From assembly GCF_000613185.1 (NCBI RefSeq), contig NZ_CCBB010000003.1, positions 1 to 64,000 of the forward strand: DNA of 64,000 nucleotides. The letters run 5' to 3'. The notes beneath the pieces were generated by a model. That model did not search any database. It was given only the letters and a program-made list of their open reading frames with translations, and was not told the DNA's origin. The stretch comes from Mycolicibacterium cosmeticum. GTDB taxonomy: Bacteria > Actinomycetota > Actinomycetes > Mycobacteriales > Mycobacteriaceae. Below are positions 18,134 through 26,534 of the stretch, in pieces. The position numbers and the translations under genes were made by a program. Each line of letters opens with the position of its first letter. Positions within the stretch are counted from its first letter, which is position 1.

Positions 18134-18943
18134 TCAGGGGTGCAGGTTCCACTGCCCGCAGTCCTGGGCCAGCACGTCGTTGACGTCGACCTCCAGCCCG
18201 CCTACCACCGGGCCCGGATTCGACGCGGTGCTCACGATGCGCTGATAAAGAACGGCGGCGGGGTGGATCTGCCCGCGCGACCAGGACCGGGTCTGCCACG
18301 CCCAAGCCCGGCCGGGCGTACTGGAACGGCCGATGACACCGTCGGCGATGGCCCACTGGCACGGGTTGATACCCGCATAGATGCCGGTGCGCTGCACCCC
18401 GATCACCGAGTTGATCCCGCGAAACCATTGCAGGGCAACGTTGTTCCATGTATTGCGGTCGATGTCGTCGTCGACGCTGAAGAAGATCGGCGCGCTGCGC
18501 CCGCCCCCGGCCGCGGTGTGCAACTGCCAGGCGGTGCGCGCGTCGGCGACACCCCCGGCGTAGCCGCGGGTGAAATCCGACGGTGCCGTCCCGCCGGGTT
18601 TGCCGTATTGGTAGTTGCTCACGATCACCAGTCCGGCGGCGGTGAGCGACTGGGCGTAGGGCAGGGTGATCGGCTTGGCGCCGAAGGACGATCCGGGCCG
18701 CGATGTGGAGACGTAGTTGATCACCCCGGAGTGGCCGGCCGCCAGGATGTCCCTGGCGGGTATCTGGCGCATGGCGAAGTCGATCAGGGTGGGCGCGGCG
18801 GCCGACGCCGTCGGCATGCCGGTCGACGCCAGGGCGGCGCCGAATCCCACCGCGGCGGTCGCCGCGCCGGCATAACGCAGCGCATCGCGCCGGGACACCA
18901 TGCGTGATCGCCGGCGATGCGGCGTCCACGGCTCGTCGGACAT
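18134..18943 (-). CDS. Tat-exported DUF1906 (glycoside-hydrolase-like) protein
   Basis: The 269-aa protein has a twin-arginine signal (SRRDALRYAG at residues 17-26, then a hydrophobic stretch, cleavage near ASAAAP). The mature domain is a DUF1906-type TIM barrel, related to GH25-like lysozyme folds. Landmarks are LIDFAMRQIPARDILAAG, VINYVS, FFSVDDDID with an acidic cluster, GIYAGINPCQWA and AWAWQTRSW. It resembles the mycobacterial family typified by Rv2525c, a Tat substrate implicated in cell-wall biology; the relation is by family resemblance. Convergent with tetR (25-bp gap). Confidence 0.88.
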   Translation of the reverse strand: MSDEPWTPHRRRSRMVSRRDALRYAGAATAAVGFGAALASTGMPTASAAAPTLIDFAMRQIPARDILAAGHSGVINYVSTSRPGSSFGAKPITLPYAQSLTAAGLVIVSNYQYGKPGGTAPSDFTRGYAGGVADARTAWQLHTAAGGGRSAPIFFSVDDDIDRNTWNNVALQWFRGINSVIGVQRTGIYAGINPCQWAIADGVIGRSSTPGRAWAWQTRSWSRGQIHPAAVLYQRIVSTASNPGPVVGGLEVDVNDVLAQDCGQWNLHP

Positions 18944-19101
18944 TGCGCAATGTTAACAGAGTGGTCATTGTGAATGAAGTGACTGACGCGTTCGTGGCCG
19001 TCGCCGGCGGCGTGAGTTGTTCTCGTGAACATAATGTGCGGAATCTGGTGCTGACCCGGCGTGGACCCGACGATCTAAACGGCATCGTCGAGTGGGAGGT
19101 C

Positions 19102-19956
19102 ATGAGCGTGGGTTCATCGCGGGTCGCCGAACGCATCCGTAGACCGCACTGGTCACTGGCCCGGACGTGGCTGTTGCAGCCGGGCCTGCCCGGCGGCGGG
19201 GACGCATTCGACTCCGCGGCGGCCGGGCGCGCCGACATCGTGGTGCTCGACATCGAGGACGGCCTGCCCGACTCCCAGAAAGCGGACGGTCGCCAGGCGG
19301 TGGCCGAGTACCTCGGCACCGGCGGGCGGGCGTGGGTGCGGATCAACTGCGTCAGCACACCGGCATGGTCGGCCGATCTGGACGCGCTGGCGCAGACCCC
19401 GGGCCTGGCCGGTGTGATGCTGGCCAAGACCGAGGGCGCCGACGATGTGGCCGCGACCGCCGCCCGGCTACCCGAGGGAACGCCGGTGGTGGCACTGGTG
19501 GAATCGGCGCTCGGCCTGGAATCGGCCGCCGATATCGCACGCACCCCCGGCTGTGGCCGAATCGCTTTCGGCGTGGGCGATTTCCGCCGCGACACCGGTA
19601 TGAGCGATGACCCCACCGTGCTGGCCTACGCCCGGGCCAGGCTCGTCGTCGCGAGCCGTGCCGCGCAGCTACCGGCGCCCATCGACGGACCGACACTGCG
19701 GACCGCAGCGAACCGGCTGGCGCGGGAGACCGCCGTGGCCAAGGCCGCCGGGATGAGCGGACGGCTGTGCCTGGATCCCGCACACGCCGAGACGATCAAC
19801 AGTCTGCTCAGCCCGTCGCCGATGGAGATCGACGAGGCACGCCGCACGCTCGCCCAACTGGACGCACCCGCCGGCCCCTACGACGGAAGCGTCGGCCCCA
19901 CCAAGGCGCGCGCCGAAGCGGTGCTCGCTCTCGCGGCCAAACTCGGCCTGGATTAG
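19102..19956 (+). CDS. HpcH/HpaI aldolase / CitE-like lyase
   Basis: The 284-aa protein fits the CitE-like TIM-barrel family: RTWLLQPG near the start, VVLDIEDGLPDSQK (acidic metal/CoA site), RAWVRINCV, GVMLAKTEGADD, PVVALVESALGLESAADIA (catalytic-region Glu), and FGVGDFRRDTGM. Such enzymes cleave or form C-C bonds of acyl-CoA thioesters such as citramalyl- or malyl-CoA. The start is either ATG at 19102 (GGGAGG only two bases away) or GTG at 19108 (better spacing). It converges with the TopoM A-subunit gene, 12 bp apart. Confidence 0.87.
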   Translation: MSVGSSRVAERIRRPHWSLARTWLLQPGLPGGGDAFDSAAAGRADIVVLDIEDGLPDSQKADGRQAVAEYLGTGGRAWVRINCVSTPAWSADLDALAQTPGLAGVMLAKTEGADDVAATAARLPEGTPVVALVESALGLESAADIARTPGCGRIAFGVGDFRRDTGMSDDPTVLAYARARLVVASRAAQLPAPIDGPTLRTAANRLARETAVAKAAGMSGRLCLDPAHAETINSLLSPSPMEIDEARRTLAQLDAPAGPYDGSVGPTKARAEAVLALAAKLGLD

Positions 19957-19968
19957 ACGCGCGGAACC

Positions 19969-22098
19969 CTACTCGGCGGGTGTCACATCGGTGCCGGCCC
20001 CCTTGACCGAGGCCTTCGCCCGGTTCTCCGCCCGCACCGGCTTCTTGCCGCGCACGAATCCGGTGGCCGAGATCGACGCCGCCAGCAGCGCAGCTTCGCC
20101 GGCCGCGAACGGATGGAATCCGACGCCCGCGCCGCCGCGCCCCTTCACCGGGATGTCGGCGACTTCGGTGACCTTCCAACCCTTTTCGGAGATGGACAGG
20201 ATGGCCTCGCCGTTCTGGCAGGAGATGGGCAGCGCTGCGATCACCTCATCGCCGTCCGCAGCGAGCTTCACGCCGGCCACGCCGTTGCCTGCCACGCCCT
20301 GCGGATTCACCGCGGCCGGGTCGATCCGCAGAATCTTGCCGCGCCGCGTCACCAGAGCCAGGTGGTACCCCTCGGGCAGCACACCCGAGCGCAGCAACCC
20401 GGTGATGTCCGGGGCCACCGGGATGTCCCGGATCTTGAACGGCAGGCCGCCGCCGGTGGTGAACTTGATCCGCCCGTCGGTCCAGACGGCCCAGCCCAAA
20501 CCCGAGGTCAGCAGCTCGCCGTGGCTGTCGGAGAACACGCCCCGATCATCGAGGCGCCACGCGGTGTTGACCTTCCGCTCGCGGGGCCCGTCCTCGTCCG
20601 ACCCGGAGGTCACCGGCGTGGCGTCGAAGTCGAGCACGGTGCGACGGTCGAATTCCGGGCCCTTGAACAGCTTCGCCGTCTCGACCAGCTCCTGATCGAT
20701 CACCGTGCGGCGCGCATCGGGGTTGGCCACCAACTCGGTGAGCTCGGCGAACTCGGCGTCCAGCTTCTCGGCTTCGGCCTGTAGTTCGATGACGTCCAGC
20801 TTGGTGAGCCGCCGAAGTTGCAGTCCCAGCACGTAATCCGCCTGTTCGGCGTCGATGGAGAACCTCTCCTGCAGACCGTGGCGGGCCTCGTCGACGGTCT
20901 CGGAGCCGCGGATCACCGCCACGGCCGCGTCGATGTCCAGGTGGATCGTCATCAGCCCGGCCACCAGGTGCCGGCGGGCGGCCACCTTCTCCAGTCGGTA
21001 CTCACTGCGGTGCAGCACCACCGAATCGCGCAGGTGCAGGAACGCGGAGATCAGTTCACGCACCGACCACCAGCGCGGCACCCGGTTCTCGTCGAGCGCC
21101 ACCAGGCTGGCGGCGAAGGTGGACTCCAGCGGTGTCAGGGCCAGCAATTGTTCGCGGATCTGCTCGGCGCTGTGCCCACGTTTGGCCGTCACGACGATGC
21201 GCAGCCCGTTACGGCGGTCGGTGAGGTCCGACATGTCGGCCACCCCGGACAGCTCGCCGGACTCGACGAGGGCCCGGATCCGGTCCTGCACGGTGTTGCT
21301 CGCGACACCCGGCGGGAGTTCGGTGATGACGCAGTTCTTCCCGTCCACCGACACCGTGCCGCGCACCGTGAAGGCGCCACGTCCGGTGGTGATGTACTCA
21401 CGCAACCCGGCGGTGCCGACCACGGTGGCCCCGCAACCCCAGTCCGGACCGGGAATGAGTTTCACCAGCCGGTCATCGGTCATGTTCGGGGTCTTCAACA
21501 GGGCCCGGCAGGCCGCCATCACCTCGCGGGGATTGTGCGCGGGCACCTTGGTGGCCCAGCCCTCGGCAATGCCGACGGCGCCGTTGCACAGCAGCACTGG
21601 CCATTGGGCCGGCAACCACGTCGGCTCGACCCACTCACCGTCGAAGGTGGGCACCATCGGCACCGCGTGGCTGTCGAGTTCGGCGGTCAGCGCCGCGCCG
21701 GGGGCCGACAGCCGCATCTCCGTGTAGCGGTCGGCCGCGGGAATGTCACCCTGGATGCGGGGGAAAGCGCCTTGCCCGTCAATGACTTTCACGCGCTGGA
21801 ACTCGGCGGCCATCAACGCCGCGGCACCGTACATCGATGCGCCGCCGTGCGGATGCAGGTTGCCGGTCACCGCCGAGCAGACCTTCGAGGACTTCTGCGG
21901 CTTGTTCCCGGGCAGCAGTTTGGAATCGTGCATCTGGTAGAGCAGCCGCCGCTGACCCGGCTTGAGCCCGTCGAACGCCGACGGGATGGCGCGATCGCTG
22001 ACACTGTAGAGCGCGAAGGTCAGCTGGTAATGGTTCCAGTAGTCGTCGGCGCTCTGGTCGAGCACCAGGTCGGGATTCTGCTCGATAACGGCGGTCAC
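19969..22098 (-). CDS. TopoM GyrA/ParC-like subunit (atypical type II topoisomerase)
   Basis: The 709-aa breakage-reunion subunit has the winged-helix domain (GLKPGQRRLLYQM), catalytic Tyr125 in AADRYTEMRL with the preceding Arg, a coiled-coil arm, and a short divergent C-terminal beta region instead of full GyrA-box blades. Paired with a GyrB-like subunit, it matches TopoM, a second type II topoisomerase described in Mycobacterium smegmatis. In the quinolone region HPHGGASMYG, positions equivalent to E. coli GyrA Asp82, Ser83 and Asp87 are Gly86, Ala87 and Gly91. GTG start follows AGGAGACACCCC, 10 bp after the partner gene. Confidence 0.9.
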   Translation of the reverse strand: MTAVIEQNPDLVLDQSADDYWNHYQLTFALYSVSDRAIPSAFDGLKPGQRRLLYQMHDSKLLPGNKPQKSSKVCSAVTGNLHPHGGASMYGAAALMAAEFQRVKVIDGQGAFPRIQGDIPAADRYTEMRLSAPGAALTAELDSHAVPMVPTFDGEWVEPTWLPAQWPVLLCNGAVGIAEGWATKVPAHNPREVMAACRALLKTPNMTDDRLVKLIPGPDWGCGATVVGTAGLREYITTGRGAFTVRGTVSVDGKNCVITELPPGVASNTVQDRIRALVESGELSGVADMSDLTDRRNGLRIVVTAKRGHSAEQIREQLLALTPLESTFAASLVALDENRVPRWWSVRELISAFLHLRDSVVLHRSEYRLEKVAARRHLVAGLMTIHLDIDAAVAVIRGSETVDEARHGLQERFSIDAEQADYVLGLQLRRLTKLDVIELQAEAEKLDAEFAELTELVANPDARRTVIDQELVETAKLFKGPEFDRRTVLDFDATPVTSGSDEDGPRERKVNTAWRLDDRGVFSDSHGELLTSGLGWAVWTDGRIKFTTGGGLPFKIRDIPVAPDITGLLRSGVLPEGYHLALVTRRGKILRIDPAAVNPQGVAGNGVAGVKLAADGDEVIAALPISCQNGEAILSISEKGWKVTEVADIPVKGRGGAGVGFHPFAAGEAALLAASISATGFVRGKKPVRAENRAKASVKGAGTDVTPAE

Positions 22099-22108
22099 GG
22101 GGTGTCTC

Positions 22109-24142
22109 CTAGGTCAGGTCCAGCGCGGAGGTGTCGACGCGGGAGGCGATATCGGCCATCCACGTGCGCCGGCCCTCGGGTGGCCCGCCGAACAGGGTGT
22201 GGTGCAGGTTGCGCTCACCGTCATCGGGATGAACCCGAATCACGGTGCGGCGCTGCGGATCCAGCACCGTGTTCCAGAAGTCGTCGGCATCCATCTCACC
22301 GAGACCCTTGTTGCGTTGGACTTCCACACGTTTCTTGGAGGTCGCTTTCAACTGGGCCACCGCGGCGTCGCGCTCGGACTCGTCCTGGCAGTAGATCCTC
22401 TCGTCGCCGTTCTTCACGACGAACAGCGGCGGCATGGTCACGTACACCATGCCCGCCTCGACGAGGGGTCGGTAGAAGTCCAGGAACATCGAGATGAGGC
22501 TCGAGTTGATGTTGCCGCCGTCGGGGTCGGCGTCGGAGGCGAACAGGATCCGGTCGTACCGGCACTGCTCCGGATCGCAATGATCACGGATGCCGCAGCC
22601 CAGGATCCGTTCGATGGCATCGAACTCGTCTTTCACCCGCGCCTTGCTGACGGTGAACCCGTAAACGTTGGGTGGCTTGCCTTTCAGCGGGAACGCCGCC
22701 TGGAACGTGGCGTCGCGCGCCGCCTTGATGGTGCCCAGTGCGGAATCGCCCTCGCACAGGAACAGCTCGGCACCGGACCCGCGCCCGGTCTCCCGGCTGG
22801 GCAGCAGCTTCGGCGGCAGCGACAGGTTGGTGCCCAAGCCCTTGGCCTTCGACGCCGCCCGGGACCGCGCCTTGGCACCCTCGGCGCTGCGCCGGGCGCG
22901 AGCCGATTCCAGGGCCAGCTTGGTCCACAGCGTCACCACGTCACCGTTGGCGGGATTGGCGGCCCAGATGGTGACGCTGCGCGCCACGTCCGGCGCCATC
23001 GCCACGTTCAGGGAGCGGGAGGACACCGCGGTCTTGGCCTGGGAGTCCCACGCCACGTCGGGGGCGCGGGTGTCCACCGCCAGCGCGGTGACGGCGGCGA
23101 AGTCCTGGGGTTCGGGGCCGTCCTCACCCTTGGCCAGGCCCAGGTCGCGGATGCGGGATGCCCGGTCGGCCAGCGCCTCGGACAACCCTTTCACCGCCGC
23201 CGTCAGATGTGATCCGCCACCGGGGGTGCGCACGGTGTTGCAGAACGCGGCCACCGTCGCCGGTTCGGCCGGCCCCGCGGTCAACGACCAACGGAACGGG
23301 GTCGGGCCGCGGCCGGTGGTGTACTCACCGCGGCCCTCCACGACGGCGCGCACCTCGGGCAGCGGGGTGCCCGCCGCGGTGCACATCAGGTCCAGCAACG
23401 TGTCGGTGCCCCAGGGGCCGCTGAACGGCTGCGTCAACGCCGGCGGGACCTCGCCGCCGGGCCAGCCCTCGTCGACCACCACCAGGTGCACGCCGGGCGA
23501 CATCCGGGCGGCGGCGTGCGCCCGTAACAGCACCTCGCCGATGTCGATGCTGGAGTCGGGCACGACGGCCTGGTCGAACAGGATGCGCACCTCGGTGCCG
23601 TGCGCATCCGGCTTGCGGTTGCCCGCGCCGCGCAGTTTCTGCGTGTCGGCGCGGGTGAACGGGGCCTCCGGATCGAAATCCTTGCCCTCGAAGACGCCCG
23701 GATAGCCGCCCCCGAAGCTCTGCAGATAGGTCTTCCCACCGCGGCGCACCGTCACGTCGGTCCTGGCGGAGATGAACACGGCGGCCGCTGCGCCGATGCC
23801 GTTGAGGCCGGCGCCCGTGCTGCTCGCGTCGGCGTGGGCGGAGAACTTGCCGCCCGCGCGCGCGGTGCCCAGCGTCTTGACGATGCCGTTCTTACCGGTC
23901 ACCGGGTCGGAGTCGACGGGCAGGCCGCGGCCGTCGTCGGCGACGCTGACCGATCCGTCGGCGTGCAGGGTGATGGTGACCGTCGATCCGCCGTGGCTGG
24001 GGTCGGCAACCTCTTCGATGGCATTGTCGACCAGCTCGCGCAGCGCCGTGTTGAGGACGTCGAGGCCCAGGTTGACCGCCGGCCGCAGGCGGGTGTGCTG
24101 GACATCGTCGAGCTCGGTGATGTCAGCGGCGTTGTAGCTCAC
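22109..24142 (-). CDS. TopoM GyrB/ParE-like ATPase subunit
   Basis: The 677-aa subunit has a GHKL ATPase domain (RELVDNAIEEV, VADDGRGLPVD, GAGLNGIGAAAAV), a transducer region with the QTK-like lysine, and a TOPRIM domain (LFLCEGDSALG; SDADPDGGNINSSL). The TOPRIM metal motif reads DADPDGGN rather than the usual DADVDGxH. PLKGKPPNVYGF replaces the gyrase PLRGKILNVEKA. GTG at 24142 follows AAGGAAAGGAC; in-frame sequence further upstream looks non-coding. It is the first gene of the pair and probably forms an A2B2 enzyme with the next product. Confidence 0.9.
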   Translation of the reverse strand: MSYNAADITELDDVQHTRLRPAVNLGLDVLNTALRELVDNAIEEVADPSHGGSTVTITLHADGSVSVADDGRGLPVDSDPVTGKNGIVKTLGTARAGGKFSAHADASSTGAGLNGIGAAAAVFISARTDVTVRRGGKTYLQSFGGGYPGVFEGKDFDPEAPFTRADTQKLRGAGNRKPDAHGTEVRILFDQAVVPDSSIDIGEVLLRAHAAARMSPGVHLVVVDEGWPGGEVPPALTQPFSGPWGTDTLLDLMCTAAGTPLPEVRAVVEGRGEYTTGRGPTPFRWSLTAGPAEPATVAAFCNTVRTPGGGSHLTAAVKGLSEALADRASRIRDLGLAKGEDGPEPQDFAAVTALAVDTRAPDVAWDSQAKTAVSSRSLNVAMAPDVARSVTIWAANPANGDVVTLWTKLALESARARRSAEGAKARSRAASKAKGLGTNLSLPPKLLPSRETGRGSGAELFLCEGDSALGTIKAARDATFQAAFPLKGKPPNVYGFTVSKARVKDEFDAIERILGCGIRDHCDPEQCRYDRILFASDADPDGGNINSSLISMFLDFYRPLVEAGMVYVTMPPLFVVKNGDERIYCQDESERDAAVAQLKATSKKRVEVQRNKGLGEMDADDFWNTVLDPQRRTVIRVHPDDGERNLHHTLFGGPPEGRRTWMADIASRVDTSALDLT

Positions 24143-24503
24143 GGCGGGTCCTTTCCTTGCCGGGCCGGGTGGGCGAGGACCGAGCCTGGGTCCTGGCGGG
24201 TTCGCGGTCGTCATCCGCGACGCGACGCGTGGTGCCGGCGACCGGTGCTCCGGCACGGTCTGCCGCAGAGATACTAGGCGCCCCGGGCGACAAGTTTGCG
24301 CACCCGCACCGGGAGCCACGGGCACGGCTGGATCACACCGTGCTCCGGCTGGACACCCAGATGCGGCGCGGTGAACCGTTCGTCGCGCACTCGACCAGGC
24401 ACCTCATCGAGGCGCGGCGCTGATACCTCCTTGCGCGCAACGTTTTCGGGTAGCGGCCACGTTGTCCGCCGGGGACGGCGAACCGGCCTGACACAATGGT
24501 CTC
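24143..24503. other. Divergent intergenic region upstream of the TopoM genes
   Basis: This 361-bp gap separates the TopoM operon from the divergent methyltransferase. One open frame (24157-24423, plus strand) runs across it but lacks a ribosome binding site and any recognisable domain. TAGTAT on the minus strand near 24270 could be a -10, without a convincing -35. Otherwise nothing is visible. Confidence 0.4.
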
Positions 24504-25109
24504 ATGGTCGAGCAGAGCCTCTGGATGCAAAAGGTCGCCGCCGACCCCGGGCACTCGCAGTGGTACATCGACCGCTTCCGGGCCATGGCGGCCGCCGGCC
24601 GCGACCTGGACGGCGAGGCCCGCCTGGTGGACGCGATGGTGCCGCGTGGCGCGCACATCCTCGACGCCGGCTGCGGGCCGGGCCGGCTCGGCGGGTACCT
24701 GGCCACGGCGGGGCACCGGGTGGTGGGTGTCGACGTCGACCCCGCGCTCATCGAGGCCGCCCGACAGGACCATCCCGGGCCGCGCTGGCTCGTCGGTGAC
24801 CTGGCCGAACTGGACCTGCCCGCACGTGGCATCACCGAACCATTCGACGTCATCGTCTCGGCGGGCAATGTCATGACGTTCTTGGCCCCGAGCACCCGCG
24901 GCCCGACGCTGGCCCGGCTGCGCGCGCACCTGGCCGCCGATGGCCGGGCGGTGATTGGGTTCGGCGCCGGTCGCGACTACGAATTCGACCGGTTCCTCGA
25001 CGACGCCGCCGACGCGGGCTTGCAGCCGGATGTCCTGCTCTCGACGTGGGACCTGCGGCCGTTCGCCGACGACTCGGATTTCCTGGTCGCGATCATGCGG
25101 CCGGCCTGA
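24504..25109 (+). CDS. Class I SAM-dependent methyltransferase
   Basis: The 201-aa protein has a complete SAM-binding fold: HILDAGCGPGRLGGYLA (motif I, about residues 51-67), RVVGVDVDPALIEAAR, WLVGDLAELDLP, and FDVIVSAGNVMTFL in place of the usual hydrophobic motif III. RAVIGFGAGRDY follows. The fold belongs to the Methyltransf_11/25 group; the acceptor is unknown. It stands alone, convergent with the next gene (6 bp apart). Confidence 0.85.
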   Translation: MVEQSLWMQKVAADPGHSQWYIDRFRAMAAAGRDLDGEARLVDAMVPRGAHILDAGCGPGRLGGYLATAGHRVVGVDVDPALIEAARQDHPGPRWLVGDLAELDLPARGITEPFDVIVSAGNVMTFLAPSTRGPTLARLRAHLAADGRAVIGFGAGRDYEFDRFLDDAADAGLQPDVLLSTWDLRPFADDSDFLVAIMRPA

Positions 25110-25115
25110 CCCGCC

Positions 25116-25973
25116 TCACCCCTCGTCGAGTCGGGCAAGTTCGGAATCCGCTTGCCGCAGGGCCGTTTCCGCGGCTTCCAGGTTCTGGTGCGCGCGGTCG
25201 GCCGCACGCTGCGCGTCGTCGTACTCGCGTTGTGCCGTTGCGACATCGTGTTCCGCATCGGCCAGCGCCGCCCGCACTTCCGTCAAGCGGCCGCGGGCGG
25301 TGCCGAGCTGCTGCTGCCGCTCGTCGGCGTGTGCGGCGGCCTCGGCATGCGCGCTGCGGGCCTCGTTCAGTGCGCTTGCGGCGGTCTCGCGCCGGCGCAG
25401 CGCTCGCCCGAGCGCGGCCCGGTCTTCCGGCTCGGCGGGTGCCGGTTTGTTCGCGGGCGCGGTCCGCTTCGTCGCTGGGGCCCGTGTGCTCACCTCCGAG
25501 GACGCCCCGAAATCGGCGAAACCCGACCAGGTCTCGGCTTTGGAGAGCCGCCCCAGACGGGCGGCGACTTCGGGGTCGGCGACCGCGGCCTGCAGGGTGC
25601 CGGCCACCTCCTCGCGTAGCGCCGCCGTCGGATTTGCCGGCCCGGCCGCCGATACCGCTGCCGTGGTGAGTTCCTGCATCAAAGTCCGCTGCGCCTTGGA
25701 CAATTCGCGGATTCGAGGCCCGTCCATGTCGGCATGCGCGGTGCGCAAAGCCTGATAGAGCTCGGCCAGCCTGGGCCGCACCGTCGGATCGGTCAGCACC
25801 AGCAGATTGACCACCCACGCCGAGGTCGTGGGTCGCCGCGCCGCACCGATGGTGCGGGCCGCGTCCGCGTCCCCACGCTCCTTGGCGGCGGTGGCCAACT
25901 CCTTGCGCCGGGCGGTGAACCGCTCCGGCGGAGTACGGAAGAGGTCGTCAAGGTCGGTGTCAACGACAGACAT
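25116..25973 (-). CDS. Conserved actinobacterial coiled-coil protein of unknown function
   Basis: The 285-aa product has a conserved N-terminal segment of about 125 residues (LDDLFRTPPERFTARRKELA, SAWVVNLLVLTDP), an Ala/Pro-rich linker around residues 160-180 (APATKRTAPANKPAPA), and a C-terminal coiled coil of about 100 residues with heptad-like Ala/Glu/Arg runs. There is no signal peptide or membrane helix. The ATG at 25973 was chosen because upstream residues look non-coding. I do not recognise a function; the architecture resembles small cytosolic scaffolding or transposon-unrelated housekeeping proteins of actinobacteria. Confidence 0.75.
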   Translation of the reverse strand: MSVVDTDLDDLFRTPPERFTARRKELATAAKERGDADAARTIGAARRPTTSAWVVNLLVLTDPTVRPRLAELYQALRTAHADMDGPRIRELSKAQRTLMQELTTAAVSAAGPANPTAALREEVAGTLQAAVADPEVAARLGRLSKAETWSGFADFGASSEVSTRAPATKRTAPANKPAPAEPEDRAALGRALRRRETAASALNEARSAHAEAAAHADERQQQLGTARGRLTEVRAALADAEHDVATAQREYDDAQRAADRAHQNLEAAETALRQADSELARLDEG

Positions 25974-26035
25974 GCAACCAAGCCTCGCTTCCTCGGTGCC
26001 GCGATGAGATGGCGTCCCGGCGGGTATGCCCAACC

Positions 26036-26278
26036 ATGCATCCAGTAGAGGCGCTCATGGCGGAATTTGCGCAACGCGGCATCGCGGCGCGCCCCGGCCA
26101 TCGCGGCACCGAACGCTCGGTCCGCGCCGGCATCAACAACGTCGAGGTCGACATTCGCTTCCACGACGGCGGCGTCACCTGGCAGGGCAACGACGGCCGG
26201 ATACACCGCAGGGCTGGCGACAGTGCACCCGGCACCCTGGCCGACGCGATCGTCGAGAGCCTGCTCAACCCGGCCTGA
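26036..26278 (+). CDS. Small hypothetical protein
   Basis: This 81-aa reading frame starts at MHPVEALMAEFAQRG and contains VEVDIRFHDGGVTWQGNDGR, with alternating polar/hydrophobic beta-like segments and a helical C-terminus (LADAIVESLLNP). Codon usage is GC-rich in third positions as in neighbours. It is preceded by GGCGGGT and overlaps the Ada-like gene tail-to-tail by 14 bp. The function is unknown; probably real but short. Confidence 0.55.
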   Translation: MHPVEALMAEFAQRGIAARPGHRGTERSVRAGINNVEVDIRFHDGGVTWQGNDGRIHRRAGDSAPGTLADAIVESLLNPA

Positions 26279-26534
26279 CCGGCAGGCCGGCCTTCCACCG
26301 CCGATAGGCCCGTGGCAGGCAGACCGCGCAGGGACGGTACCCGGCCGCGACCGCGGTCGGCTCGTCGGCGAAGAACACCCGGTGCGCGGCATAGCCGCCG
26401 GCCGCCAGCGCCCGCAGCGCCGACGGGCAGTCCAGCCGCCCGTACAGCTTGCCGCTCCGGTGCCCACCGACGGTGCCGGGGACGGCGCTGCGGTAGGACC
26501 GCCCGTCGGCACCGACGAGCAGATAGCCCGTCAT
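26265..26534 (-). CDS. Ada-like metal-binding domain protein lacking the acceptor cysteine
   Basis: The 89-aa protein is a stand-alone domain resembling the N-terminal methylphosphotriester/zinc domain of Ada: HRVFFADEPTAVAAGYRPCAVC is the Ada pattern with the second Cys pair at 69 and 72. The first pair should be Cys-x3-Cys; here the sequence is YGRLDCPSA, so the first Cys (the nucleophile, Cys38 in E. coli Ada) is Gly32 while Cys36 is kept. Three zinc ligands therefore remain. ATGA overlap with the 2OG oxygenase makes it the last gene of the repair operon. Confidence 0.82.
   Translation of the reverse strand: MTGYLLVGADGRSYRSAVPGTVGGHRSGKLYGRLDCPSALRALAAGGYAAHRVFFADEPTAVAAGYRPCAVCLPRAYRRWKAGLPVRPG

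Noticed and set aside
18090..19616. 508-codon minus-strand frame
   Set aside because: It is a shadow of the DUF1906 and CitE-like genes, which have clear motifs and starts.
24157..24423. 88-codon plus-strand frame upstream of the methyltransferase
   Set aside because: No ribosome site, no domain, low-complexity Arg/Ser/Pro composition.
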